Assembly: GCA_027858855.1 (NCBI GenBank)
Contig: JAQIBV010000008.1
Coordinates: 62,001-126,000, forward strand
Reading direction: 5' to 3'
Length of the DNA stretch: 64,000 nt
Origin: Spirochaetota bacterium
GTDB lineage: Bacteria > Spirochaetota > UBA4802 > JAFGJZ01
Shown: piece by piece, positions 43,599 to 52,933 of the stretch
How positions within the stretch are numbered: the first letter of the stretch is position 1
How the letters are laid out: each line of letters starts with the position of its first letter
Notes under the pieces: generated by a model
What the model saw: the letters and a program-made list of their open reading frames with translations, nothing else
Told to the model about the DNA's origin: nothing
Database searches by the model: none
Program-made: the position numbers and the translations under genes

Positions 43599-44474
43599 TT
43601 ATTCTTCATCATGTTCCAGTACAATTTGCGACCCGATTCCAGAGTCGGTAAAAACTTCAAGCAGTACTGAATGTTCTACTCTTCCGTCAATGATTGATGT
43701 TTTGTGAACACCGTTGGATATAGCGGACGTGCAGCATCGGGTTTTAGGGATCATGCCTCCACTAATAACTTTTCGTACTATCAGCTCTTCTATTTCAGCG
43801 ATTGTTGCTGAAGAAATAAGTGTGTCTCCATCTTTTATGCCCTCAATGTCTGTTAGAAGAATTAGTTTTTCGGCATTGAGTGCCTCTGCAATCTTACCGG
43901 CGGCCGTATCCGCATTGATATTGAAGGTCTGACCTTTCTCGTTCACTCCAATAGGTGCAATAACAGGGATATAGTTTTCGCGATCAAGAGTTTCGATTAT
44001 ACTCGGGTTAACTGTACGCACGGTTCCAACGTGACCGATGTCGATCTGGTTTTCACCGTCCTGGTGATAAATCTTGTCTGCAAGAATAAGATTTGCGTCT
44101 TTGCCGGAAAGGCCGACAGCGCGACCACCCTCCATGTTGATCATATTAACAATTTCCTTGTTAACCTGGCCAACAAGAACCATCTCTGCGATATCCATAG
44201 TTTCCGAGTCAGTTACCCGTAAGCCGTTTTGAAAGACAGACTCCTTGCCAACACGAGAAAGAAGGTTTGCTATTTGAGGACCGCCGCCATGTACGATAAC
44301 AGGGCGTATACCAACATATTTTAGCAGAACCATATCCAGGGCAAAAGCCCGTTTTAGTTTTTCGTCAACCATGGCGTTACCACCATATTTTATGACAAAG
44401 GTTTTACCGTAAAATTTTTTAATATAGGGAAATGATTCAATAAGGGTATTGATTTTTTCAATGTATTTCAGCAT
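43599..44474 (-). CDS. argB: Acetylglutamate kinase
   Basis: The 291-residue kinase has FVIKYGGNAM (phosphate Lys), PVIVHGGGPQIANLL, NINADTAAGKIAEALNAEKL and a C-terminal arginine-feedback region. It phosphorylates N-acetylglutamate, the second step of arginine synthesis. Its length, near 290, fits the arginine-inhibited class. No other arg gene is adjacent. Confidence 0.95.
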   Translation of the reverse strand: MLKYIEKINTLIESFPYIKKFYGKTFVIKYGGNAMVDEKLKRAFALDMVLLKYVGIRPVIVHGGGPQIANLLSRVGKESVFQNGLRVTDSETMDIAEMVLVGQVNKEIVNMINMEGGRAVGLSGKDANLILADKIYHQDGENQIDIGHVGTVRTVNPSIIETLDRENYIPVIAPIGVNEKGQTFNINADTAAGKIAEALNAEKLILLTDIEGIKDGDTLISSATIAEIEELIVRKVISGGMIPKTRCCTSAISNGVHKTSIIDGRVEHSVLLEVFTDSGIGSQIVLEHDEE

Positions 44475-44486
44475 GTTAGCTTCATC

Positions 44487-44960
44487 CTATTTATCCTTTT
44501 TTATATCTTCGAGAAATCTCTGATATTTTGCATCATCTTTCAAAATATCACTGCTCCAGTTCTCCATTTTATCTGTCAGATCTTTAATCATTTGTCTGTC
44601 AATATCATCAATCTTTTTACGGGCATTCATATTTGCCAGTTCAAGTTTTATTTGTAAGTCATATAGTTCTTTAGTGCACTTTATCAGTTTTTTGCGATCA
44701 GGAGTTTTTGCAGAACTGAGGTCTGCGAATTCAGATTTTTTGGCATCTATCTGTTTTACAAGTTCCTGGTTTGTTTTTTGAACATCGGTTGCAATACGAT
44801 TTTTTTCACTGTTATAGGGTTCGACAAATGCTGCATTAGTTGCGTTTGTAAAAATTATATCCATGGGCCAGTGCGGATTTTCATCAGTAGTGTCCTGTTG
44901 AGCAAAAAGAGTTACTGCCGCAGACAAGACTAATATTAGGGTGATAATTTTTAGTTTCAT
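44487..44960 (-). CDS. Exported coiled-coil protein
   Basis: The 157-residue protein has a signal peptide ending in FAQ (residue 21) and a long helical part from about 55 to 150 with heptad-like Leu/Ile spacing (KKLIKCTKELYDLQIKLELA). It recalls Spy/Skp-type periplasmic chaperones but no signature is secure. It lies 12 bp from argB on the same strand. Confidence 0.65.
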   Translation of the reverse strand: MKLKIITLILVLSAAVTLFAQQDTTDENPHWPMDIIFTNATNAAFVEPYNSEKNRIATDVQKTNQELVKQIDAKKSEFADLSSAKTPDRKKLIKCTKELYDLQIKLELANMNARKKIDDIDRQMIKDLTDKMENWSSDILKDDAKYQRFLEDIKKDK

Positions 44961-45002
44961 AACTATTCTCCTAAAAAAATTGAAATAGTATACACTAAGT
45001 CA

Positions 45003-45023
45003 TTGCATGTTTTTAACATGCAA
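45003..45023. terminator. Hairpin between the coiled-coil and DUF2156 genes
   Basis: TTGCATGTT (45003-45011) and AACATGCAA (45015-45023) form a perfect 9-bp stem with a 3-nt loop. No strong T-run follows in either direction. Confidence 0.5.
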
Positions 45024-45036
45024 ATATTTATTAATG

Positions 45037-45906
45037 TTAACAGCTTGTACTCTGTTTCTTGGTAATTCTGTATTTCATACCCATGTGATCCGGTTTATAT
45101 GACGATTTAGCCTGTCTTAATGATTGCAGGCCAAGATCCTGTTCGAATTTTATATACTTTGATTTTCCATGAATTTCTTTGGCCAGATCATTGTACATAA
45201 ACTGATAGACCCCCTTAAACCTCACAAGTCCTTTTGCAAAATGGAGTGCGAAGGTATCATCAGTTATATCCTCCCCAAGAACATAGGCGCCTGGTATGCC
45301 GTCTATGATGTACAGAAATCCTCGTAGATTGAGTTCCTCCATAAATTCAAAGGCTTCAGTTGCTGCTGAAAAATCTGTTTCGCCTGAATTTAGTGAAATT
45401 TCTTGTTGCCAGGTGTTAAGTATATCTTTTGCTTTTTGAACATTGTCTTTGGTGAGTGGTTCCCTAACATATTCGTGGTTGGTGTTAAACTGCTTCAGCA
45501 GGTTTCTCTTTTTTGCCAGATTACGACCTGAGTAGCTTGCCATTTTATCGACGGTGTAAATATAGTCCGAGTCATCTTCATTATGGTATATTTCAAATTC
45601 TCTTGGATCAAAATAGCGAAGCCAGCAATCACAAACTGGAAAAATCATTCCGAATTCATCCAAAAGCTTATTGATTTGATCAAGGTCTGGTTTGTTTTTT
45701 TTACATAGCGGTAAAACGAATTTTTGATTGTCGCCAGTGTATCCGGTTATGAAGAGACAATCATCATCAGTTAAAACCTCATAGCGATGTGTTTTTCGAA
45801 ACAGATAAAGATTTGCGAAACTGTATTCTGAGAGCCTTATCGAAATGGTTCGTAATTTGTCATATAGCATCTCTTTGTGTTTTAAAGCAAGGGGTTCTGT
45901 ATGCAT
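45037..45906 (-). CDS. DUF2156 (phosphatidylglycerol lysyltransferase C-terminal-like) protein
   Basis: The 289-residue protein resembles the cytosolic acyltransferase part of MprF/LPG synthase without the membrane flippase. It contains SGRNLAKKRNLLKQFNTNHE, FMEELNLRGFLYIIDGIPGAYVLGE and FAKGLVRFKGVYQFMYNDLA, the usual GNAT-like core. It may transfer an aminoacyl group to a lipid or other acceptor. It belongs to the same minus-strand run as the ABC ATPase and cyclase, starting 20 bp after the ATPase gene. Confidence 0.8.
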   Translation of the reverse strand: MHTEPLALKHKEMLYDKLRTISIRLSEYSFANLYLFRKTHRYEVLTDDDCLFITGYTGDNQKFVLPLCKKNKPDLDQINKLLDEFGMIFPVCDCWLRYFDPREFEIYHNEDDSDYIYTVDKMASYSGRNLAKKRNLLKQFNTNHEYVREPLTKDNVQKAKDILNTWQQEISLNSGETDFSAATEAFEFMEELNLRGFLYIIDGIPGAYVLGEDITDDTFALHFAKGLVRFKGVYQFMYNDLAKEIHGKSKYIKFEQDLGLQSLRQAKSSYKPDHMGMKYRITKKQSTSC

Positions 45907-45926
45907 ATTTGTGGTTTCTCCAATTA

Positions 45927-46682
45927 TCAGGATGAGGCGCGACCGGCGATAAATCTTATAATTACATCATCGTCTGAACGGTTAAACTCATCCGGGGTTC
46001 CTAAAAAAATAAAATCACCTTCGTGTAACATCGCGATACGATCTGCAATGCGGAATGCTGATTGCAGATCGTGAGTTATCACTACAGAGGTGATATTAAA
46101 ATCATTATTCATTTTAACTATTAATCTGTCAACTGCACTTCCGGTAATCGGGTCAACACCTGTTGTCGGCTCGTCATAGAGCATTATTTCCGGTTTCATG
46201 GCCAACGCTCGAGCCAGGCCCACACGCTTCTGCATGCCGCCGGATAGCTCAGATGGCATTTTCTGTTCAATGTCGCGAAGTCCGACCTGTGCTAAAAGCT
46301 CGGGAACCCTCTCTTTAATCTGTTTGTCTTCAATTTTTTTTCTGCGCATTGCAAATGCAACATTATCAAATATATTCATGGAATCAAAGAGGGCGGCCAT
46401 CTGAAACAGAACCCCAAATTTATGCTGAATGTTATAAAAGTCAGCGCCCGTAGTTCCTGTAAATTCCTTGCCGTCAACGAAGATCGATCCATCGTCGGGG
46501 TGCATCAGTCCGATTATATTTTTTAGTATAACCGATTTTCCGGACCCAGATTGACCGATAACACAGAGTATCTCTCCTTCTTCAATTGAAAGATTAATAC
46601 CCTGAAGTATCTTTTTTTCACCGAAAGATTTATACAGGTTTTTAAGTTCAACTTTGGGGTTTCCAGATGTATTAGAATGCAT
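45927..46682 (-). CDS. MlaF-like ABC transporter ATPase
   Basis: The 251-residue protein has Walker A GQSGSGKS, Q-loop, signature LSGGMQKRVGLARALAMKP and Walker B IMLYDEPTTGVDPITG. The LSGGMQKRV signature and the DPITG following DEPTTG point to MlaF/Ttg2A ATPases of phospholipid-transport systems. No mlaE or mlaD is next to it. It overlaps the upstream cyclase gene by one base (TAATG), and is followed by the DUF2156 gene, so the three may form one operon. Confidence 0.85.
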   Translation of the reverse strand: MHSNTSGNPKVELKNLYKSFGEKKILQGINLSIEEGEILCVIGQSGSGKSVILKNIIGLMHPDDGSIFVDGKEFTGTTGADFYNIQHKFGVLFQMAALFDSMNIFDNVAFAMRRKKIEDKQIKERVPELLAQVGLRDIEQKMPSELSGGMQKRVGLARALAMKPEIMLYDEPTTGVDPITGSAVDRLIVKMNNDFNITSVVITHDLQSAFRIADRIAMLHEGDFIFLGTPDEFNRSDDDVIIRFIAGRASS

Positions 46683-47686
46683 TACTGTTCAGAGACCTCA
46701 AAAAGATTGATCTCACTGCTTTTCCCTCGTAAAGCAATGCGGGTTAATGGCGAAAACAGATAATCGGTTTTCCATTTATTACTTGAGATGGCATTAACCA
46801 TGTCTTCAGAAATCAGTAGCCCGATATTTCGGGAAGACGCTTCTGTTGTTATCCGCGCAGTTGTATTCACAACATCCCCCAGGTAGGCAATCTCACGTTT
46901 CACTTCACCCATTTCACCGACTACAACGGTACCAACATGGATACCAGCACGAAAGTCAGGGGTTTCACCATATTTTGACATAAAAAAATCATGATTAGTA
47001 CTAATCTGATTTTGAATCTGAAAAAAGAGGCGCAGGCAGTTCAGATATTCCAATCCCTTTTTAGGTTTCCATGAGATAATTATTTCATCACCGATATATT
47101 TATATATATCTCCTCTGCGTTCAAGAATTAATGGGGTGGCTGTATATATAAAGTCATTAAGAAAGGAGTGAAATTTGAGGTTGCCCAGTTTTTCGGCAAG
47201 AGCGGTGGAGCCTTTGAGGTCAAGAAACATGAATATACGCCTCTCTTCGAACGGGCGGTTGTAATGCCCGCTGAAAATACGTAAAAGCTCAGATAAGCCT
47301 ACCAGGTTTATTATGGCTGCTAAAAAATTTAAAAGAAGGGTGGCCAAAACACTATAGATCAGTATTGGCAATAGAAAATTTTTAATAAATTCATGTAAGT
47401 TAAACAGATTGAAAACTGTGAAAACAACCGTGGTAATAGTTAGCGAATAGTAGGCACTGGTAATAGCAAGTTCGAGTAAAAAAGGTAGCCCTCTTAAATG
47501 AGGTTTTATTCTATGACTATATAATATCGCAAAAAAACAGACTGACAGTCCAATAATGAAACCAATGGCAAAATCGGATAAAGGGTTACTGTCAGAAAAC
47601 ATTAAACCGAAAAGTCCACCGCCTGATCCTGAAAGAAGCATGAAAAACATATCGTTCTTTAAATGGTTCTTCTGATGTTCATTCAT
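46682..47686 (-). CDS. Membrane adenylate/guanylate cyclase
   Basis: The 334-residue protein has about six TM helices in the first 150 residues, then a class III cyclase domain: FMFLDLKGSTALAEKLGN (metal Asp), IYKYIGDEIIISW (second metal Asp), GIHVGTVVVGEMGE and AYLGDVVNTTARI with the substrate Asp, Asn and Arg all intact. So it is probably an active cyclase. It shares one base with the MlaF-like ATPase gene, so cyclic-nucleotide signalling may be linked to lipid transport. Confidence 0.87.
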   Translation of the reverse strand: MNEHQKNHLKNDMFFMLLSGSGGGLFGLMFSDSNPLSDFAIGFIIGLSVCFFAILYSHRIKPHLRGLPFLLELAITSAYYSLTITTVVFTVFNLFNLHEFIKNFLLPILIYSVLATLLLNFLAAIINLVGLSELLRIFSGHYNRPFEERRIFMFLDLKGSTALAEKLGNLKFHSFLNDFIYTATPLILERRGDIYKYIGDEIIISWKPKKGLEYLNCLRLFFQIQNQISTNHDFFMSKYGETPDFRAGIHVGTVVVGEMGEVKREIAYLGDVVNTTARITTEASSRNIGLLISEDMVNAISSNKWKTDYLFSPLTRIALRGKSSEINLFEVSEQ

Positions 47687-47766
47687 TTAGAATTCCTTGA
47701 TTGATAATACCAAACTGTATAATCGCTATTAGAGACTTGCGTTACAATAAAATTAGAATAAAAATA

Positions 47767-47792
47767 TTCCGAACCGATACATCGGTTCGGAA
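47767..47792 (-). terminator. Terminator after glycogen phosphorylase
   Basis: A 26-bp palindrome: TTCCGAACCGAT (47767-47778), AC, ATCGGTTCGGAA (47781-47792). On the minus strand it is followed by ATATTTTTATTC. It lies between glgP and the cyclase. Confidence 0.88.
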
Positions 47793-47824
47793 ATACAATT
47801 TTGAAATATTTATGCAGTAACTAG

Positions 47825-50314
47825 TTATTCAAGAGACACCGCAACTGGCTTTATGTTCCATATATCATCGGCGTACTCTTTAATGGTGCGGTCAGTAGAA
47901 AATTTTCCCATTCTGGCTACGTTATAAATTGCCATAGTAGTCCATTTTTCGCTATCAGTATACGATCGATTGACCTCCTCCTGCTTTTCAATGTACGATT
48001 CATAGTCGGCAAGCAGCATGTAGGGATCACCGTGGTTAAGCAGTGAGTCAATAATCGGTTTAAACAGATCCGGCATTGATTGGCAGAAGTAGCCGTTTGA
48101 AATTGCGTCAAGTGTTCGTCGAAGTTCTCCGTTTTTATGGTAGTATTCACGTGCATTATAGCCGGAATATTTTGTCTGTTGAACCTCTTCAGCGGTTAGG
48201 CCAAAGATGAATATATTATCATCCCCGACCTCTTCCTTGATTTCTACATTTGCACCATCCAGAGTACCGATAGTAAGGGCGCCGTTAAGTGCAAACTTCA
48301 TGTTCCCAGTTCCTGAAGCTTCAAAACCAGCAGTTGATATCTGTTCTGAAAGATCTGCAGCGGGTATCAGCCGTTCTGCGATAGAGACAGAGTAGTTTTC
48401 AACGAAAACAACGGATAACCTTCCTTGTACATCCGGGTCATTGTTAACAACATCGCCAATGGCTGTAGCCAGTTTGATTATCAGTTTTGCCATATGGTAT
48501 CCCGGAGCGGCTTTACCAGCTAAAATGATGGTTCGAGGCACAATGTCGCGTTTTGGATCATCCTTTATGCGATGATAGAGTGTGACAACGTAAAGAAGGG
48601 CGAGTAGCTGTCGCTTATATTCATGTATTCGTTTTACCTGGCAATCGAACAGCGAGTCGGGGTCAACATCAATTCCGTTGTGCTCCTTGATATAGCTTGC
48701 AAACTGTTTTTTGTTCTCTTTTTTAATTTTGATAAACGAGGAGCGAAAATCCTTATCATTAATAAATTGTTCAAGTTTTTTAAGATTATAAAGATCGGTT
48801 GTCCACTCTTCGCCAATAACCGAGCTTATAAGATCGGCAAGTGCAGGGTTACACAGCTTTAACCAGCGGCGCTGGGTTATGCCATTGGTTTTATTGTTAA
48901 AACGTTCAGGCCATAGTTCATAAAAATATTTGAAATTGCCCTTTTTGATTATTTCAGTATGCAGGGCTGCAACGCCATTGACTGAATGCGATCCTACAAT
49001 TGAGAGATTGGCCATACGGATATTTTTGTATTCGCCCTCTTCAACGATAGACATGGCTGCAAGTTTTTTTTGATCATTTTTGAATTTGGATTTAACAACT
49101 TCCATAAACTTCATGTTAATCGTATAGATTATCTCAAGGTGCCGTGGAAGAACACGTTTAACCAGCTCGACAGGCCATTTTTCTAAAGCTTCGGGAAGTA
49201 CAGTGTGGTTTGTGTAACCAAATGTGCCTGTTGTGATGCTCCACGCCTCATCCCATCCAAGTCGTTCATCGTCTACCAGGATGCGCATAAGTTCCGGAAT
49301 AGCAAGAGCTGGGTGTGTATCATTTAACTGAATAGCAACTTTTGATGTGAATTCTTTGAAGTCGTCATGGTATTTTCTGTAACGGCGTATAATATCCTGA
49401 AGGGATGCTGCTACAAGAAGGTACTCCTGCTTAAGTCGCAACTCTTTTCCCTGCACGGTATTATCATTTGGATAGAGAACCTTGGTAATGGTTTCAGAGT
49501 TAGCCTTATTCTCTACCGCCTGGTTGTAATCGCCTTCGTTGAAGTGAATGAAGTCGAATTCCCGGTCGGCTTTGGCGGCCCATAGTCGCATTGTGTTAAC
49601 GGTATTGTTATTATAACCCGGTACTGGAGTGTCATAGGCCATAGCGTATATTTTATGGCCGTTTACCCATTTTTTTACAGCAGTGTTTTCTGAATCGGGA
49701 ACAAATTCAACATTTCCATAAAATTTTATCGGGAAAAGATATTCCGGACGACCGATCTCCCATGGGTTTCCATAGCGAAGCCAGTTGTCGGGAAATTCAA
49801 CCTGGTAGCCGTCGCATATTTTTTGCTTAAAGATTCCGAATTCATAGCGTATACCGTATCCGTATGCGGGATAAGCAAGCGTTGCCATCGAATCGAGAAA
49901 ACAGGCCGCAAGGCGTCCAAGACCACCATTTCCCAGACCTGCGTCAAATTCAATTTCGCGTAATTCTTCAAGCTCGTACCCAACCTGTTTTACCGCCTCG
50001 GCTGTCTGATCCATCATATCCATATTTATCAGACTGTTTCCCAGCGTACGTCCTACAAGAAACTCCATTGACAGATAATATACACGTTTGACATCCTGGT
50101 CGTAGTAGGTCTGTTGCGTTTTTATCCATCGTTCAATAAGGCGGTCTCGCGTAGTAAGCGCAAGACTTTCGTAAATATCGCGGTCTGTTGCTGAATATCG
50201 GTCTTTTGCAAGAGAATAGACAAGGTTTGTTCCTATACCTTTTCGAATTGATTCTGTGTCCATTCCTTCTAAGCCCTCAATAACTGGTGGCAGTTTAATT
50301 TCTCGATTTTTCAT
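47825..50314 (-). CDS. glgP: Glycogen phosphorylase
   Basis: About 829 residues. It has EFDAGLGNGGLGRLAACFLD near residue 100 and the PLP-site motif EASGTGNMKFALNGAL (split across SGTGNMKFALNGALTIGT, Lys binds PLP), with GTLDGANVEI after it. It cleaves alpha-1,4 glucan with phosphate to glucose 1-phosphate. I start at the ATG that opens MKNREIKLPPVIEG; an upstream in-frame ATG gives a longer, less typical N-terminus. It indicates that the organism stores glycogen. Confidence 0.95.
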   Translation of the reverse strand: MKNREIKLPPVIEGLEGMDTESIRKGIGTNLVYSLAKDRYSATDRDIYESLALTTRDRLIERWIKTQQTYYDQDVKRVYYLSMEFLVGRTLGNSLINMDMMDQTAEAVKQVGYELEELREIEFDAGLGNGGLGRLAACFLDSMATLAYPAYGYGIRYEFGIFKQKICDGYQVEFPDNWLRYGNPWEIGRPEYLFPIKFYGNVEFVPDSENTAVKKWVNGHKIYAMAYDTPVPGYNNNTVNTMRLWAAKADREFDFIHFNEGDYNQAVENKANSETITKVLYPNDNTVQGKELRLKQEYLLVAASLQDIIRRYRKYHDDFKEFTSKVAIQLNDTHPALAIPELMRILVDDERLGWDEAWSITTGTFGYTNHTVLPEALEKWPVELVKRVLPRHLEIIYTINMKFMEVVKSKFKNDQKKLAAMSIVEEGEYKNIRMANLSIVGSHSVNGVAALHTEIIKKGNFKYFYELWPERFNNKTNGITQRRWLKLCNPALADLISSVIGEEWTTDLYNLKKLEQFINDKDFRSSFIKIKKENKKQFASYIKEHNGIDVDPDSLFDCQVKRIHEYKRQLLALLYVVTLYHRIKDDPKRDIVPRTIILAGKAAPGYHMAKLIIKLATAIGDVVNNDPDVQGRLSVVFVENYSVSIAERLIPAADLSEQISTAGFEASGTGNMKFALNGALTIGTLDGANVEIKEEVGDDNIFIFGLTAEEVQQTKYSGYNAREYYHKNGELRRTLDAISNGYFCQSMPDLFKPIIDSLLNHGDPYMLLADYESYIEKQEEVNRSYTDSEKWTTMAIYNVARMGKFSTDRTIKEYADDIWNIKPVAVSLE

Positions 50315-50359
50315 TGTTTTACCCGGGGAAGTAGAATTTATGACGGGAATACCGTGCAT

Positions 50360-50511
50360 AACTAAATTGATAACAGGATATTCGATAAAAGCAATTGTTT
50401 TTTAGGTGAATATTGATTTTAGCTTGCTATTTTCATTAATTATTATTATATGAATATATCTGACATTTGAGTCAAATACTTGTCGGGTAATTCGATGCAG
50501 GAGAGTACTTC
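50360..50511. promoter_or_regulatory. Divergent region with a 13-bp palindrome
   Basis: Between glgP and the 53-residue gene. ATTTGAGTCAAAT (50465-50477) is a perfect palindrome around one G, of a size that suits an operator. No clear -10/-35 pair is seen. Confidence 0.4.
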
Positions 50512-50673
50512 ATGGCAGCAATACCGGCAGAAAGCTTTACTTTTCAAATGGGTAATATCAACTTTCAGGTTGAACGCCAGAATACAGAGATGTTTCCCGG
50601 AGTAGAAGGTGAAATGATCGTGATCGAATATGAAATTGAGGAGTCAGAAGCGGGGGTTTGCCCCATTATTTAA
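50512..50673 (+). CDS. Small acidic protein (53 residues)
   Basis: This short frame starts at the ATG at 50512 with a good ribosome site (caggagag, about nine bases before) and ends at TAA 50671-50673. The product begins MAAIPAESFTFQMGNINF, is acidic in the middle and ends EAGVCPII. The last 30 bases overlap the end of the convergent YprB-like gene. Start, site and codon use favour a real gene. No family is recognised. Confidence 0.5.
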   Translation: MAAIPAESFTFQMGNINFQVERQNTEMFPGVEGEMIVIEYEIEESEAGVCPII

Positions 50674-51873
50674 AATTGAAATCTTCTTTTCAAGACGTTT
50701 ACGACGCTTGTTAAGAAGGTCTCTCTCTTTTTCGGCTTTATCGGTGTGAATGGTTGTTGATTGTTCCATTTCTGATAATACCTTATCTGCTTTTTCACAT
50801 ACATTCATAGCCTGAATGTAATTTTTTTGTCTGTGTTCATGATATTTCGCAAGTTCTATCAGTGAAAAATATGAACCCGACTCTTGCCAGAACTTCACAG
50901 CTTTTTCCCACTCTTTATTTCGTTTTAAGACAATCGAAAACTTTTCAAAAACCGATTGATCACCAAAAAGGTCAGTGCCTAAATATTCGGTAAGCTGAAG
51001 AAAAAGTTCAGTATTCGTGTGAAACAGGTGCCGAGCTATGGTATAAAGCGAAGAATTTTTCAGATTTGAATAGTCTCCATTTTCTATGTCTGTAAAAATG
51101 GAAGAGAGCACCTGCAACAGAATATACATTGAAAAAATATCATACATATTGTGCTCTATGACGCCCGGAAGTCGAGAACTCTCGCCTGTTTTTTGAAAAG
51201 TGAAGTATATTTCCGGTATCATCCATCCTGGAACATCTCCAATTCTTTCAAACCCAAGAATATTTTTTTCCAGGTTCTGCAAGGAGCAGCTATCAAATAA
51301 AGATTTGAATATTCTACGAGAAGATACAATAAGGTCGATGGTAATAATGTTCACAGGAAAGCCATAAACCCGATTCATCATATATCTGTTTTTTATCAGA
51401 GGCATATCAAAGCTGTTTCCATTAAAGGTTACGACAGCTTTAGCATTAACGAAAAAATCATTCAGATAGGTTAAAACTGCTTTTTCATCGGCATAGCTCT
51501 CCATGAATAGCTGCTCGGTAATAAAATCTTCACCATCGGTATAACCAATACCACAGACGAAAGGATAATTACCAGTTGCAATAGAGAGAGAAGTCGTTTC
51601 CAGGTCGAAAAAGAGAAGGTCCCTTAGAGTTAGGCTGCTGTCGAAACCGTTTATCCTAAGAAACGAGGTTATCTCTTTTGACACCGAAAGATTAACAGGA
51701 GAATAGACATCAAAAGAGGAGAGCCTATTTTCAAAGCGCCAGACCGTTCCATCTTCGATTGTTAAGCGGTCTCCTGTGCTGTTTTCGGGGAAATCAGAGT
51801 TGTTTTCTGTCTGCAGGATATCGGTAGAATTCCGCTTTTTTTTATAGATTCCAAGTTTTGAGGCCAGGTCCAT
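50644..51873 (-). CDS. YprB-like RNase H-fold exonuclease
   Basis: The 409-residue protein has the DEDD layout: LLFFDLETTSLSIATGNYPF (Asp and Glu), AVVTFNGNSFDMPLIKNRY (N-G-x-x-F-D) and VIEHNMYDIFSMYILLQ (final D). This matches the YprB ribonuclease H-like domain, with a C-terminal helical tail that looks TPR-like (KAVKFWQESGSYFSLIELAK). Members are predicted 3'-5' exonucleases. Its 3' end overlaps the small gene at 50512-50673. Confidence 0.83.
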   Translation of the reverse strand: MDLASKLGIYKKKRNSTDILQTENNSDFPENSTGDRLTIEDGTVWRFENRLSSFDVYSPVNLSVSKEITSFLRINGFDSSLTLRDLLFFDLETTSLSIATGNYPFVCGIGYTDGEDFITEQLFMESYADEKAVLTYLNDFFVNAKAVVTFNGNSFDMPLIKNRYMMNRVYGFPVNIITIDLIVSSRRIFKSLFDSCSLQNLEKNILGFERIGDVPGWMIPEIYFTFQKTGESSRLPGVIEHNMYDIFSMYILLQVLSSIFTDIENGDYSNLKNSSLYTIARHLFHTNTELFLQLTEYLGTDLFGDQSVFEKFSIVLKRNKEWEKAVKFWQESGSYFSLIELAKYHEHRQKNYIQAMNVCEKADKVLSEMEQSTTIHTDKAEKERDLLNKRRKRLEKKISILNNGANPRF

Positions 51874-52335
51874 TTTTATTACCGATCCATTTTAGCCATT
51901 AATATCGTAAATGTTTTTTTAGAAGATTTTTAAATGAAGATTGTATAAAATAATGATGGGTTTTCGTTCCTGATAGGTCAAATAAAAAGCATTTAAGCCT
52001 AATTAATTTCGAAATGAAAGAATTTTTCTAAAATAAATCTGTAAAATTCCGTTAAGAAGCCGGTTGCGTAAATATCGAGATGCGTCTTTAAAGCATAACT
52101 AGGGGCGGATTAGGCAATAACGCTTTTTAAGAGTTTATATAAGCTGTTGTTTAGCATGATACATGGTTATTAATTTGTATCCAAATTGTTGTTATAGTTG
52201 TTATAGTTGTTATAATTATGTGTGATTCTTGTACTTTTTAAGGAATTGCTATTTGTAAGTGAGAATTTAATAATTGTTGACGTGCAAAAAAAAATCTCAT
52301 TAAATGCATTTCACAACAAGAGTAAGGAGTTTTCG
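51874..52335 (+). promoter_or_regulatory. Leader of the LpoB-like gene, with tandem 9-bp repeats
   Basis: A 462-bp stretch with no gene. TTGTTATAG is repeated three times in tandem (52189-52215, the last copy ending in A). The last copy runs into a consensus TATAAT (52211-52216), with TTGTTA (52189-52194) as a possible -35 at 16 bp. A second TTGACG lies near 52277. So the lpoB-like gene probably has a repeat-bearing promoter and a leader of about 110 nt. Confidence 0.5.
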
Positions 52336-52923
52336 ATGAAAACAGTAAATCGATTGGTTGTTTTAAGCTGTATTCTTATGTTTGTCGGCTGTGTGTCAAA
52401 ACCGGAAGTCGTGTATGAGCGTGAAATAACAGAAGATCATGGATCCCGCCAATGGGGGGCGCTCGAAGTAAAGCTGGTTGTCGAGAAAATGGTTGAGTCT
52501 TTGCATACGTTTTTAAAAGAGGATTGGGAAGGCTCTGCATATTTGCAGGTTAAGAAGTTCAGGAATAGAACAGCGGAACATATTGATACTGCAATTGTAA
52601 CTGACGAGATAGCAACCGAACTGATTAGACGAAGAATAAAATTCCTTGATGATTCGTTAACAGAAGATTCAATTTCAGAGATGGAAAAGGGGATGACAGG
52701 TCTGTATGATCCATCAACTGCTGTTCCAACAGGACGCCTTAAGTCACCGAATCTTTACCTTTCAGGAGATATAAGAGAGGCGGTATCGGTTCGTGATGGC
52801 CGTGAAATTCAACTTCTGGTTGTTACAATGAGACTGTACGAAATTAAAACTGGTGAAATCCGCTGGCAGGATAATGCACGTTTCTTAAAATCAAAAGAAC
52901 GAGGCAAAGGGGTAGAGTTTTAA
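52336..52923 (+). CDS. LpoB-like penicillin-binding protein activator lipoprotein
   Basis: The 195-residue protein has a signal peptide and lipobox (FVGC, Cys18). Its fold matches LpoB: YLQVKKFRNRTAEHIDTAIV, a RRRIKFLDD turn and NLYLSGDIREAVSVRDGREI, then MRLYEIKTGEIRWQDNARFL. LpoB activates the wall synthase PBP1b from the outer membrane. The ATG has an aaggag site. It lies one base before the COG3014-like lipoprotein gene, a pairing seen in other Gram-negative bacteria. Confidence 0.82.
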   Translation: MKTVNRLVVLSCILMFVGCVSKPEVVYEREITEDHGSRQWGALEVKLVVEKMVESLHTFLKEDWEGSAYLQVKKFRNRTAEHIDTAIVTDEIATELIRRRIKFLDDSLTEDSISEMEKGMTGLYDPSTAVPTGRLKSPNLYLSGDIREAVSVRDGREIQLLVVTMRLYEIKTGEIRWQDNARFLKSKERGKGVEF

Positions 52924-52933
52924 GGTGCTGATT

